Of a DNA stretch of 7,479 nucleotides, positions 1 through 5,899 are shown in pieces. Both the position numbers and the translations under genes were made by a program. The notes beneath the pieces are model-generated. The model searched no databases. It worked only from the letters and a program-made list of their open reading frames with translations, and was not told the origin of the DNA. How positions within the stretch are numbered: position 1 is the stretch's first letter; every line of letters begins with the position of its first letter. The stretch comes from Allobaculum sp. (GTDB taxonomy: Bacteria > Bacillota_I > Bacilli_A > Erysipelotrichales > Erysipelotrichaceae): assembly GCA_014803815.1 (NCBI GenBank), contig JAAVAY010000100.1, positions 1-7,479 on the forward strand, given 5' to 3'.

Positions 1-469
1 GAAAAGCTCCACCGCCTGCCCATCCTCTTAAATCTTCGTAAAAGAAAGTTTGGCAATCTACAAGCACTCCAGTTTCTGTCCAATAATTAAAAGTTAAAGC
101 CACAAGACTCGTAGTTTGAGGATGGTCAGTTTGTTTAGAAAAATAATTTTCCACATCTTCTTCATCATAGACAAGGAAGACCTCTACACCAAGATCTTCT
201 CCCGCTATTACCGATATCGGTTCCCAAGGTTGGGCTAGGCTATAATTCTCGGGAAGTGTTAATTGTTCAAAATCGAGAAAAACTAGTCCATCGATTTCAT
301 CCGGCACTTCAAGATCTTGATTCGCAATAATTAGACCAGAGGAATCAATGTAGGAGATAAAAAAGTCGGTGACTCCATCCATATCATCGGCATAAACAGG
401 AATGGTCAAAAAGAGCAGGAAAAGAAAGCTTTCCAAAAGGAAGAACAAACACATTTTTTTAGATCGCAT
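1..469 (-). CDS. Secreted protein of unknown function (3' end beyond window)
   Basis: The frame is open for 156 codons from an ATG at 469 and runs off the left edge, so the C-terminus is missing. The N-terminus is a classical signal peptide: a basic start (MRSKK), a Leu/Phe-rich core at about residues 7-22, and a signal peptidase I-like site VYA|DD after residue 27. The visible mature part is acidic, with alternating hydrophobic and acidic stretches (for example the VFLVYDEED segment near 97-105), and it reaches a Gly-rich WAGGGAF at the edge. An AAAGGA stretch 11 bases upstream fits a ribosome binding site. The ATG at 480 is in another frame and hits a stop after 24 codons. I recognise no family. 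The gene follows the metallophosphoesterase terminator, so it is probably transcribed on its own. Export is well supported; function is unknown. Confidence 0.75.
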   Translation of the reverse strand, partial: MRSKKMCLFFLLESFLFLLFLTIPVYADDMDGVTDFFISYIDSSGLIIANQDLEVPDEIDGLVFLDFEQLTLPENYSLAQPWEPISVIAGEDLGVEVFLVYDEEDVENYFSKQTDHPQTTSLVALTFNYWTETGVLVDCQTFFYEDLRGWAGGGAF

Positions 470-614
470 AACTTTTTCATTCCTTTCTTTCAAAAAATAA
501 TAGGCCCTTCTTTCTAAAAAATGTTTTCTCTATAAAAAACATACCGAAAAAAGAAAGAATCTTTTTGACTGTTGCTTAAAAAAAACTTGAATAAAATGAA
601 AAACTCAGACAGGA
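470..614 (-). promoter_or_regulatory. AT-rich 5' region of the secreted-protein gene
   Basis: This very AT-rich stretch lies between the upstream terminator and the secreted-protein start and must hold its promoter. No strong -35/-10 pair is visible; TATAGA and TATGTT on the minus strand are weak -10 candidates. It contains an inverted repeat, ATGTTTT (521-527) with AAAACAT (536-542), and a near-perfect direct repeat, TTCTTTCAAAAAAT (485-498) and TTCTTTCTAAAAAAT (508-522). The second repeat copy runs into the hairpin. These could be regulatory or chance in such biased sequence. Confidence 0.3.
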
Positions 615-659
615 TAAAAAAACAAAGCGAACAAAGATTTAACTTTATTCGCTTTGTTT
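615..659 (-). terminator. Intrinsic terminator of the metallophosphoesterase gene
   Basis: On the minus strand AACAAAGCGAA and its complement TTCGCTTTGTT form an 11-bp stem. After one A/C mismatch it continues with AAAG/CTTT around a short AT loop, and is followed by seven T residues. The stem begins at the stop codon, so translation and termination signals nearly overlap. No comparable T run exists on the plus side. Confidence 0.9.
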
Positions 660-1449
660 AAAGTACACACGATTCTTGAGAGTCTAAAGTCGTTAAAGAA
701 GAAGATAGCTTTGAACGCATTTCTTCCGCCTTTTGTTTTAAAGTATCCACTTCTTCTACCGTGTCATAAAGCATGTAAACGGGTTTACCATCAAAAAAGT
801 CCAATCGATCCTGATGATAGTGTCCAAAAAACCAGATAGAATAGTCAGTTTTTTGACGAATCGTTTCCAAAAAATCTTGTTGGTTGACTCGATTAGAAGA
901 ATATAGATTCATAGAGTTGGTATAGCGTTTTGTAATGGGATGAGAGCTAAAAATATCATGCGATAAAATGCAATCGACTTTCCAATCGCATTTTTCTAGG
1001 GTGTCTAAGGTATGTTCAACTTCTTCTTTGGAAAAGATTTCTTCCTCCCACCAATTGATGCCAGCGCTACGATACGCTACATCATGAGAGAAACCGCCAC
1101 CTAAGCAAAGCCACGATTTGCCGCCAAACTCATAGCGTTCGCCGCGGCGCAAATGGTAAATATTTGAGCGAATCTTTCCAGCTTTTCCACCCTTCCAATC
1201 GACTACAGGGTATTCATTGAGGACATCAAAGTTTTCATGATTACCATCAATAAAAACTGTCGTCCAAGGCAAACTTTCCAGCCAATTCAGCCAAAAGTTG
1301 TCCGAACTCCCTCCATCCCAAATGCATCCAAAATCACCACAGATGACTAAATAATCGTCTGGGCCAAGTTGGCTAGCAGCCTTGAATTCATCAGGATTAA
1401 TCTTATGGATATCAAAAGCTCCGTGAATGTCACTAGTAAGGTAGACCAT
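658..1449 (-). CDS. Calcineurin-like metallophosphoesterase
   Basis: This 263-residue protein has the full set of calcineurin-like metallophosphoesterase motifs in order: DIHG (7-10), GDFG (38-41), GNHE (69-72), LSHD (162-165) and GHYH (209-212). D7, H9, D39, N70, H164, H210 and H212 are the expected ligands of a two-metal centre that hydrolyses phosphate esters. There is no signal peptide or membrane segment, so it should be cytoplasmic. The substrate (nucleotide, protein phosphate or other) cannot be read from the sequence. The frame stays open upstream to 1590, but the start at 1449 is preferred. The phosphoesterase fold begins at once (MVYLTSDIHG), an AAGG ribosome binding site lies 6 bases upstream, and the extra 47 codons look like structured non-coding leader. 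The last 25 or so residues are Ser/Thr-rich and probably flexible. It is transcribed alone between two terminators. Confidence 0.9.
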   Translation of the reverse strand: MVYLTSDIHGAFDIHKINPDEFKAASQLGPDDYLVICGDFGCIWDGGSSDNFWLNWLESLPWTTVFIDGNHENFDVLNEYPVVDWKGGKAGKIRSNIYHLRRGERYEFGGKSWLCLGGGFSHDVAYRSAGINWWEEEIFSKEEVEHTLDTLEKCDWKVDCILSHDIFSSHPITKRYTNSMNLYSSNRVNQQDFLETIRQKTDYSIWFFGHYHQDRLDFFDGKPVYMLYDTVEEVDTLKQKAEEMRSKLSSSLTTLDSQESCVL

Positions 1450-1590
1450 AATGCACCTTCTTTGGTGCCATGCCCATTTACCCAGCTCCAGGTAAATCCT
1501 GGATTGATTCTCTTTAGTTTGGTCTTTCCAAGTCTTTACTGGAGACGAGAAAACGTGAACAGCAACCTTTCTTCGCGGTTCATTCCGCAT
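1450..1590 (-). promoter_or_regulatory. Structured 5' leader of the metallophosphoesterase gene, RBS in a hairpin
   Basis: Several stems are readable in the minus-strand RNA. GCGG-AAUGAA-CCGC lies at about 1575-1588. A GUCUCCA stem pairs with UGG and AGAC around 1523-1546. Helix A, UCCAGG-AUUUA-CCUGGA, lies at 1487-1503, and helix B, AUUUACCU-GGAGCU-GGGUAAAU, at 1476-1497. A and B share bases and cannot form together. Helix C, GCACC-AAAGAA-GGUGC at 1453-1468, holds the GG of the ribosome binding site AAGG in its 3' arm, just before the start codon. This layout fits a translational switch, but it matches no riboswitch class I know, and short stems can arise by chance. Confidence 0.45.
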
Positions 1591-1682
1591 TGGTTTAAAT
1601 CTATCGAGGCTTTATTCTTTTGTCTTGGTTTTCCAAAAATTTTGTTTAAGATTACCTTGGAAATCATAAGTGAAAGGGTTTT
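1591..1682 (-). promoter_or_regulatory. Probable promoter region for the metallophosphoesterase transcript
   Basis: This AT-rich stretch lies between the kinase terminator and the structured leader, so a promoter is expected here. The best minus-strand candidate is AAGACA, a 17-base spacer and TAGATT (around 1597-1625), which is a weak match. The position rests mainly on location; I see no gene in it. Confidence 0.25.
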
Positions 1683-1732
1683 CGGAAAAAGAAAAAAGCT
1701 GGTCTAGGTTTTAAACCTTGAACAGCTTTCCA
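1683..1732 (-). terminator. Intrinsic terminator of the ROK kinase gene
   Basis: Minus-strand AAAGCTG (1729-1723) pairs with CAGCTTT (1701-1695), with an inner AGGTTT/ACCT stem separated by a small internal loop. Two runs of five to six T residues, broken by a C, follow. It lies about 90 bases past the kinase stop codon. Confidence 0.8.
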
Positions 1733-1741
1733 TTCTAAGTA

Positions 1742-1815
1742 GATTCCATTTTGGAATCATAGAAGGTTCTAAAGAAAACACAAGATAGATCGTTTTTTGT
1801 TCAAAAGGTTTGAAC
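1742..1815 (-). repeat. Two perfect hairpins in the 3' UTR of the ROK kinase
   Basis: Two inverted repeats, each 7 bp with a 3-base loop, sit between the kinase stop codon and its terminator: GTTCAAA/TTTGAAC (1799-1815) and GATTCCA/TGGAATC (1742-1758). Neither is followed by a T run, so they are not obvious terminators. They may protect the 3' end of the message. Confidence 0.5.
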
Positions 1816-1823
1816 TCTAAACT

Positions 1824-2840
1824 TTAGGAGATAACATTTTGTTCTTCTAAAGCTTCTTGAGCTACTTGAGCAACTTTTTCTGCTTCTTGAGCTGCTAATT
1901 TCGTTTCTTTTACGAGAGCTTGCGCAGCCGCAATTTTTTCCGCTTCTTTGGCCCGATCGAAAGCCAGATAGCCAGCTCCAATTAAGCCAGAATCTTCGGA
2001 TAAGGAAGAAGGCCGAATGTCCACATAAGGAGCAATAGGCGCAAAGACTTTGGTTTTTACGCGATCTTCCACGTCTTTGACAAAGCCCTTGATCTTCATG
2101 GCCACAGAGCCACCTAAAATAACGATTTCAGGATCGGTAATAGCGATAATAGTGGCAATCATATTGGCCAAATATTCTTTTGCATCTTCCATAATGGCCA
2201 TAGCGGTTTCGTTTCCAGCTTCGGCAAGAGCATTGACTTCACCTGCATGTTTTACATCCAAACCGGCCTTTTTAGCCCGGTTAGTAATGGCGGTACCCGA
2301 ACAAATGGCTTCTACTCCTCCAGGAATCACTAAGCCATGTTGGGGTCCATCTTTCCACAAAATGCAGTTAGCGATTTCATGAGCAAAGCCATGAGCGCCA
2401 TTATAAATCTTTTTATCAATAACTTGTCCAGATCCTACACCTGTGGAAATGGTTAAGAATTGAACATAGCGTTTGTCTTTTCCATCTCCAACCACAGCTT
2501 CAGCTAAAGTGGCTAAGTTAGCATCGTTTTCCAAGGCACAAGGCAAGCCAGTTAATTTGGTGATGGTTTCGGGAATGGATAGAGTCCACCATTTTTCCCC
2601 GAGATTAGGACTTCGTAAAATATAACCCGTTTCCAAATCAAGAGGTCCAGGGCAGGAAATACCAATTCCCACAATATCTTTGTTAAAGCTTGAAATAATG
2701 GAAGCAATCTTTTTGAGCGTTTCATTTGGATCTGTTGTGTTGGTTTTAAATTGAATTCGTTCAACCACGTTTAAATCTTCATCAATGAGAGCCACGCGCG
2801 TATTGGATCCACCAATATCAATTCCAACGCTGTATTTCAT
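1824..2840 (-). CDS. ROK-family sugar kinase (glucokinase-like) without the zinc motif
   Basis: This 338-residue protein of the ROK family would phosphorylate a hexose or amino sugar with ATP in the cytoplasm. The N-terminal phosphate-binding motif DIGGSNTR is at 8-15, the catalytic segment LENDANLA at 103-110 with D106 as likely base, the second phosphate loop STGVGSG at 132-138, and the adenosine motif ILGGS at 241-245. The usual zinc site (His in GEIGH, then CxCGxxGCxE) is replaced: the segment reads AHEIANC (153-159) and then GGVEAICSGTA (174-184), with no CxCG cluster. Sugar specificity is therefore uncertain. After the normal fold end (GLIGAGYLA, 285-293) comes a tail of about 45 residues, rich in Ala, Glu and Lys, probably helical. 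The start at 2840 is chosen because the fold begins there and AAGGGA sits 9 bases upstream; an in-frame ATG at 2885 would add 15 unlikely residues. It is a single-gene unit with its own terminator. Confidence 0.88.
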   Translation of the reverse strand: MKYSVGIDIGGSNTRVALIDEDLNVVERIQFKTNTTDPNETLKKIASIISSFNKDIVGIGISCPGPLDLETGYILRSPNLGEKWWTLSIPETITKLTGLPCALENDANLATLAEAVVGDGKDKRYVQFLTISTGVGSGQVIDKKIYNGAHGFAHEIANCILWKDGPQHGLVIPGGVEAICSGTAITNRAKKAGLDVKHAGEVNALAEAGNETAMAIMEDAKEYLANMIATIIAITDPEIVILGGSVAMKIKGFVKDVEDRVKTKVFAPIAPYVDIRPSSLSEDSGLIGAGYLAFDRAKEAEKIAAAQALVKETKLAAQEAEKVAQVAQEALEEQNVIS

Positions 2841-2868
2841 AGTCAATGTCCCTTCTTGTAGAATCCAA

Positions 2869-2912
2869 CATGATTGAAAATCCATCGTTTTTCCATTTGA
2901 ATTTCAATCATG
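2869..2912 (-). promoter_or_regulatory. 11-bp inverted repeat upstream of the ROK kinase
   Basis: CATGATTGAAA (2869-2879) and TTTCAATCATG (2902-2912) are perfect inverted repeats with a 22-base spacer. The right arm overlaps a second palindrome, TTGAATTTCAA (2897-2907). The proximal arm ends about a dozen bases before the kinase ribosome binding site. It may be an operator for a sugar-responsive repressor or a hairpin in the message leader. Confidence 0.5.
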
Positions 2913-2917
2913 GGAAG

Positions 2918-2936
2918 AAAACATGCCAAAACATGC
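2918..2936. repeat. Tandem AAAACATGC repeat, 10-bp period
   Basis: AAAACATGC occurs at 2918-2926 and 2928-2936, one helical turn apart, next to the inverted repeat upstream of the ROK kinase. Both copies and the inverted repeat contain CATG. The spacing would suit cooperative protein binding on one face of the helix. No promoter hexamers are clear nearby. Confidence 0.4.
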
Positions 2937-2989
2937 TTTTAGATCCTGTTTTTAGAAAGAGTTTCCAAAAATGAGTTGAAAATTCTTAA

Positions 2990-3035
2990 AAAATAAACAG
3001 GCAGATTTTGTCTTTTATAGGAAAAAGACTTCTGC
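2990..3035 (-). terminator. Intrinsic terminator of spx
   Basis: Minus-strand GCAGA/TCTGC and GTCTTTT/AAAAGAC form a two-part stem with an uneven internal loop (3001-3035), followed by CTGTTTATTTTTT. It lies about 30 bases after the spx stop codon. Confidence 0.75.
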
Positions 3036-3065
3036 ATTCAGTGTAACACACCTAATAAAAAGCGC

Positions 3066-3503
3066 TTACACTTCTTTTGCTCTACGTAAATCCTCGGCTC
3101 TTACAATGGCACTTCCATATTCTTCAAAAGATTCGGAAACGATCCGACGTTGTTCAAAAGGCAACAAAGCTGTAATTTCATCTTCATCATATCCAATCAC
3201 AAGCGTGCGTTCGGATACCATAATGGGACGTTTAAGAATCGAAGGATTGCGTTGAATGATTCCAATTAAATCGTGAATGGAATATTCATCAATGCTTTTG
3301 GAAAGAAGATGATAAGCTTTAGACCGCGTGGAGATAATATCACTTGTTCCATTTTCGCAACGGGACAATAAATATTTGACTTCCGTTTCTTGAAGCAAGT
3401 TGGAAAAGATATTTTTTTCCAAAAAGGAAATGTGATTGTCTTGAAGCCAACGCTTTGCTTTACGACAGCTTCCACAACCAGGAGAAGTATAAATAATTAC
3501 CAT
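3066..3503 (-). CDS. spx: Spx, thiol-stress transcription regulator (ArsC-like fold)
   Basis: The 145 residues match Bacillus Spx closely along their length. Spx binds the C-terminal domain of the RNA polymerase alpha subunit and redirects transcription under disulfide stress. The redox switch CGSC is at C10 and C13. Other landmarks sit at the same residue numbers as in B. subtilis Spx: G52 in ENGTSDI, R60 in ISTRSK, and R92 in LKRPI. The GYDEDEI segment (104-110) is also typical. The redox switch marks it as Spx rather than an arsenate reductase or the MgsR-like branch, though that branch also has CxxC. The C-terminal tail after about residue 113 is longer than the roughly 131-residue Bacillus protein and ends in RRAKEV. 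In Bacillus the C-terminus controls ClpXP turnover, so regulation may differ. A GAGG ribosome binding site lies 5 bases before the ATG. It is monocistronic. Confidence 0.93.
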   Translation of the reverse strand: MVIIYTSPGCGSCRKAKRWLQDNHISFLEKNIFSNLLQETEVKYLLSRCENGTSDIISTRSKAYHLLSKSIDEYSIHDLIGIIQRNPSILKRPIMVSERTLVIGYDEDEITALLPFEQRRIVSESFEEYGSAIVRAEDLRRAKEV

Positions 3504-3574
3504 AATAACCTCATTTCATCCATGCTTTGCGGTATGGGTTCATGGTATCATGTGGGTTATTTTAGGGTTGTATT

Positions 3575-3598
3575 TTTGCTTAAGTAAGATTTGCTTAA
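3575..3598 (-). repeat. 9-bp direct repeats in the spx upstream region
   Basis: TTTGCTTAA occurs at 3575-3583 and 3590-3598, a 15-base period, about 75-95 bases before the spx start. Nearby, GGGTT occurs three times (3536, 3554, 3565), giving C-rich AACCC motifs in the message. These could be operator or leader elements; no known regulator site is recognised. Confidence 0.35.
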
Positions 3599-3627
3599 TA
3601 TCACTTCAAGATGATAATCTAAATTTT

Positions 3628-3655
3628 TGTATAGGGGGCAACTTAGAAAAGTCAT
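3628..3655 (-). promoter_or_regulatory. Candidate spx promoter
   Basis: On the minus strand ATGACT (3655-3650, compare TTGACA) is separated by 16 bases from TATACA (3633-3628, compare TATAAT). This is a reasonable sigma-A-type pair and would give a leader of about 115 bases. An alternative is TTGAAG with TACTTA closer to the gene. Confidence 0.4.
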
Positions 3656-3713
3656 TTTAAATGCTCACTTATTTCAAAAAAATACTTATTCTTCCTTCTT
3701 CTTTTTGAGCCAC

Positions 3714-3745
3714 TAAAAAGACCATTGGAATTTTTCCAATGGTCT
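3714..3745 (-). terminator. Intrinsic terminator of yloU-fakA
   Basis: A perfect 12-bp stem, AGACCATTGGAA/TTCCAATGGTCT (3719-3730 with 3734-3745), has a 3-base loop and is followed on the minus strand by a run of T residues. It lies 16 bases past the fakA stop. Confidence 0.92.
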
Positions 3746-3760
3746 AGTCTTTAAATTAAC

Positions 3761-5395
3761 TTATTCTACACCAATGATAAAGGAATAGACAGGCTGTTTT
3801 CCGTTGTAGACTTCGATTTCGGCATCGCATTTATTGGCTACATAGCTTTCCAACTCATCTGCTTGTTCTTTCATAGCATCTTCACCATAAATCAAAGTGA
3901 CGAGTTCAGTTTCATCGCTAATCATGCGATCCAATAATTTCTTGGAGACAGTCATCATATCGGCTTCTGCATCTACGATGGATTTGCCTAGAATACCCAT
4001 ATATTGACCAGCTTTGATGTCTAAACCTTCATAAGTCGTATCTTTAATGGCGTAAGTGACTTCGCCAGATTGAACGTTTTGAATCGCCTCATTCATATCG
4101 GCTAAGTTGGAGTCAAGATCGGCATCGGGGTTAAACATAATACAAGCAGAGAGACCTTGAGGAATGGTTTTAGCTGGTAAAACGTGCACATCCCGATCTT
4201 CTTCCACTTGACCCGCTTGTTGAGCAGCCATCACGATATTGGAGTTGTTTGGGAAGATCAAAACATGATCGCAGTTGAGCTTTTGAATGGCACTGATGAA
4301 ATCTTCTGTTGAAGGGTTCATGGTTTGGCCACCCGAAATGACAACATCTACGCGCAGATCTTCAAACATCTTTTTAATACCATCACCAGCCGCCACGGCG
4401 ATTAAACCATATTTTTTATGTTCCGTGGCGAGTTCTTTTTCTTCGGCTTTTTCACGTTCCAAAATCTCCTCGTGCTGATCGCTCATGTTTTCCACTTTTA
4501 GTTTGACAAAGCGACCTTGACGTTTACCCATACGTACAGCTCGGGCAGGTTCGAGAGTATGAACATGAACTTTAACCAAATCATCATCTTGGACACAAAC
4601 AATGGAGTTACCGATCGTGGCCAATTCTTCTTTAAAGCGAGCTTCTGAGAAGTGCTTCATGCCTTGAGAGCTCAGTTGCAAAATAAACTCAGTGCAGAAA
4701 CCGTATTCCGCTTCGCCGCCTTCCACTTTGGTTTGGCTTGCTTCTGCGCTGTCGCTATTTTCTTGCAGTTCCACTGGTTTTCCTTCCATCGCAAGAAGCA
4801 TCCCTTCAAAGATAGAAAGTAAGCCAGCACCACCAGAGTCAACGACACCGACTTCTTTTAAAACAGGGAGTAAATCAGGGGTAGTGTTCAACGAAATTTC
4901 GCATTCCTCTACCATTTTTTTCATGACATCGGTGCAATCTGTGATGTCTTCAGTAGCCACATACGCATAGGTATAATCCGCAGCTTCACGAACGACGGTT
5001 AAGATGGTTCCTTCTACTGGACGCATAACCGCTTTATAGGCTACACGACTACCATTGACTAAAGCCGAGGCCAATTGCATCGCATCAAGAGTATCTAAAT
5101 CCGCTACCGCTTGATAAAAGCCACGGAAGATTTGAGATGTGATAACACCAGAGTTACCACGTGCGCCCATCAAAAGACCACGGGATAACACTTTGGCAAT
5201 AGCTCCTACTGTATCTTGAGGGCATTTTAAAGCTTCCTTTACCCCATTGGTAAAGGTTAAACACATATTGGTTCCTGTATCTCCATCAGGAACTGGGAAG
5301 ACGTTAAGTGCGTCAATTCGAGCTTGGTTGTTGGCTAAGTTATTGCTTCCAGAGCGAAGCATCTCTTTGAAAAGGGTACCGTCAATACGTTCCAT
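3761..5395 (-). CDS. fakA: Fatty acid kinase subunit A (FakA; DAK2-domain protein YloV)
   Basis: The 544-residue protein matches FakA/YloV in length and layout. FakA supplies ATP to phosphorylate fatty acids held by FakB (DegV family), giving acyl-phosphate for phospholipid synthesis by PlsX/PlsY enzymes. Residues 1 to about 205 are the DhaL-like nucleotide domain; NVFPVPDGDTGTNM (31-44) carries the Mg-binding aspartates D37 and D39, and GARGNSGV (77-84) is also typical. The middle domain (about 228-300) starts with YGFCTEF and has C234 and the HVH pair H277/H279, which match the spacing of the zinc site I recall for S. aureus FakA. The C-terminal part (about 325-544) is the FakB-interacting domain. 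No FakB gene lies in the window; it is often elsewhere. The SD AAGGAG overlaps the yloU stop codon (TAAGGAG), so translation of the two genes is probably coupled. Confidence 0.93.
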   Translation of the reverse strand: MERIDGTLFKEMLRSGSNNLANNQARIDALNVFPVPDGDTGTNMCLTFTNGVKEALKCPQDTVGAIAKVLSRGLLMGARGNSGVITSQIFRGFYQAVADLDTLDAMQLASALVNGSRVAYKAVMRPVEGTILTVVREAADYTYAYVATEDITDCTDVMKKMVEECEISLNTTPDLLPVLKEVGVVDSGGAGLLSIFEGMLLAMEGKPVELQENSDSAEASQTKVEGGEAEYGFCTEFILQLSSQGMKHFSEARFKEELATIGNSIVCVQDDDLVKVHVHTLEPARAVRMGKRQGRFVKLKVENMSDQHEEILEREKAEEKELATEHKKYGLIAVAAGDGIKKMFEDLRVDVVISGGQTMNPSTEDFISAIQKLNCDHVLIFPNNSNIVMAAQQAGQVEEDRDVHVLPAKTIPQGLSACIMFNPDADLDSNLADMNEAIQNVQSGEVTYAIKDTTYEGLDIKAGQYMGILGKSIVDAEADMMTVSKKLLDRMISDETELVTLIYGEDAMKEQADELESYVANKCDAEIEVYNGKQPVYSFIIGVE

Positions 5396-5408
5396 AATTA
5401 AAATCTCC

Positions 5409-5768
5409 TTACTTTACGCTTCTGACGCCCTGAACATACAAATTGACAGCTTCAACTTTCACTTCCAGGGTTTTCTCTACTACATAACTAATGCGTTGCT
5501 GAGCCGCCATCATGACTTCGGATAGCTTAATCCCCTGCATCGCAATGACATAGATATCAAGAATTAAAGAATTTCCATCCTGGCGGACGATGACGCCGCG
5601 AGAATAGTTATCTCGTTTCAGAAGTTCTGCCCATCCGTCTTTCAGGATTTTCTGGCTAGCCATTCCGATAATTCCATAACATTCATTGATGGTACCACCT
5701 ACTAAATTAGCAATGGCATCTAAGGAGATTTCAATTTCTCCAAACTCTGTAGATTTATGAATCGGCAT
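5409..5768 (-). CDS. yloU: Asp23/Gls24-family protein (YloU-like)
   Basis: This 119-residue protein of the Asp23 family (DUF322) has the usual conserved features. These are an N-terminal GEIEISLDAIANLVGG segment (residues 10-25), a GIIGM motif (32-36), RGVIVRQ and LILDIYVIAMQG in the middle, and a C-terminal VEAVNLYVQGVR strand. Family members are small cytoplasmic proteins tied to the membrane or envelope stress; a precise activity is not known. Adjacency to fakA is the widespread Bacillota arrangement. The start at 5768 is preceded by a strong SD, GGAGGAAAAC. Thirteen bases separate it from fakA, and the pair shares the leader and terminator. The divergent rpmB (L28) gene that often accompanies the pair is not visible upstream. 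Confidence 0.92.
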   Translation of the reverse strand: MPIHKSTEFGEIEISLDAIANLVGGTINECYGIIGMASQKILKDGWAELLKRDNYSRGVIVRQDGNSLILDIYVIAMQGIKLSEVMMAAQQRISYVVEKTLEVKVEAVNLYVQGVRSVK

Positions 5769-5893
5769 GTTTTCCTCCAGTAAATTAAATGGACGTTTTT
5801 GATTAATCTGAAATCAAAAAGGTGATGTATAAGCACTGTGCGATCAAATTCAGTACTTGAGGCAAAAATAGGGGATTTTTACCTGTTGGCATC
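5769..5893 (-). promoter_or_regulatory. Hairpin-rich 5' leader of yloU-fakA
   Basis: Three stem-loops follow each other in about 90 bases of the predicted RNA. GGUAAAAAU-CCCCU-AUUUUUGCC (5883-5861) has 9 bp with one G-U pair. AAGUACUG pairs with CAGUGCUU over a 12-base loop (5858-5831), giving 8 bp with one G-U. UUUUUGAUU-UCAGAUU-AAUCAAAAA (5820-5796) has 9 perfect bp. The loop of the second stem holds GCGAU on the plus strand (5840-5844), complementary to ATCGC at 5891-5895, at the likely 5' end of the transcript. None has a terminator T run. No known riboswitch class is recognised. No gene is visible here. Confidence 0.5.
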
Positions 5894-5899
5894 GCGTTT

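Noticed and set aside
1..469. TPM/YgcG-type domain in the secreted protein, suggested by its signal peptide and Gly-rich stretch
   Set aside because: The conserved TPM core motifs are not visible in the 156 residues available.
470..480. ATG at 480 as start of the secreted protein
   Set aside because: It is in a different frame and stops after 24 codons; the 469 ATG gives a complete signal peptide and open frame.
1450..1590. 47 in-frame codons extending the metallophosphoesterase to an ATG at 1590
   Set aside because: The catalytic fold starts at the 1449 ATG (DIHG at residues 7-10), which has its own ribosome binding site; the extension is basic, compositionally odd and rich in RNA stems.
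1560..1600. T-box riboswitch suggested by GAACCGCG on the minus strand
   Set aside because: The UGGN tRNA-binding core before ACCGCG is missing, no stem I or specifier loop is evident, and the gene is not an amino-acid gene.
2050..2382. Plus-strand open frame of 110 codons opposite the ROK kinase
   Set aside because: It is an antisense shadow of a well-supported gene, with low-complexity hydrophobic translation and no family match.
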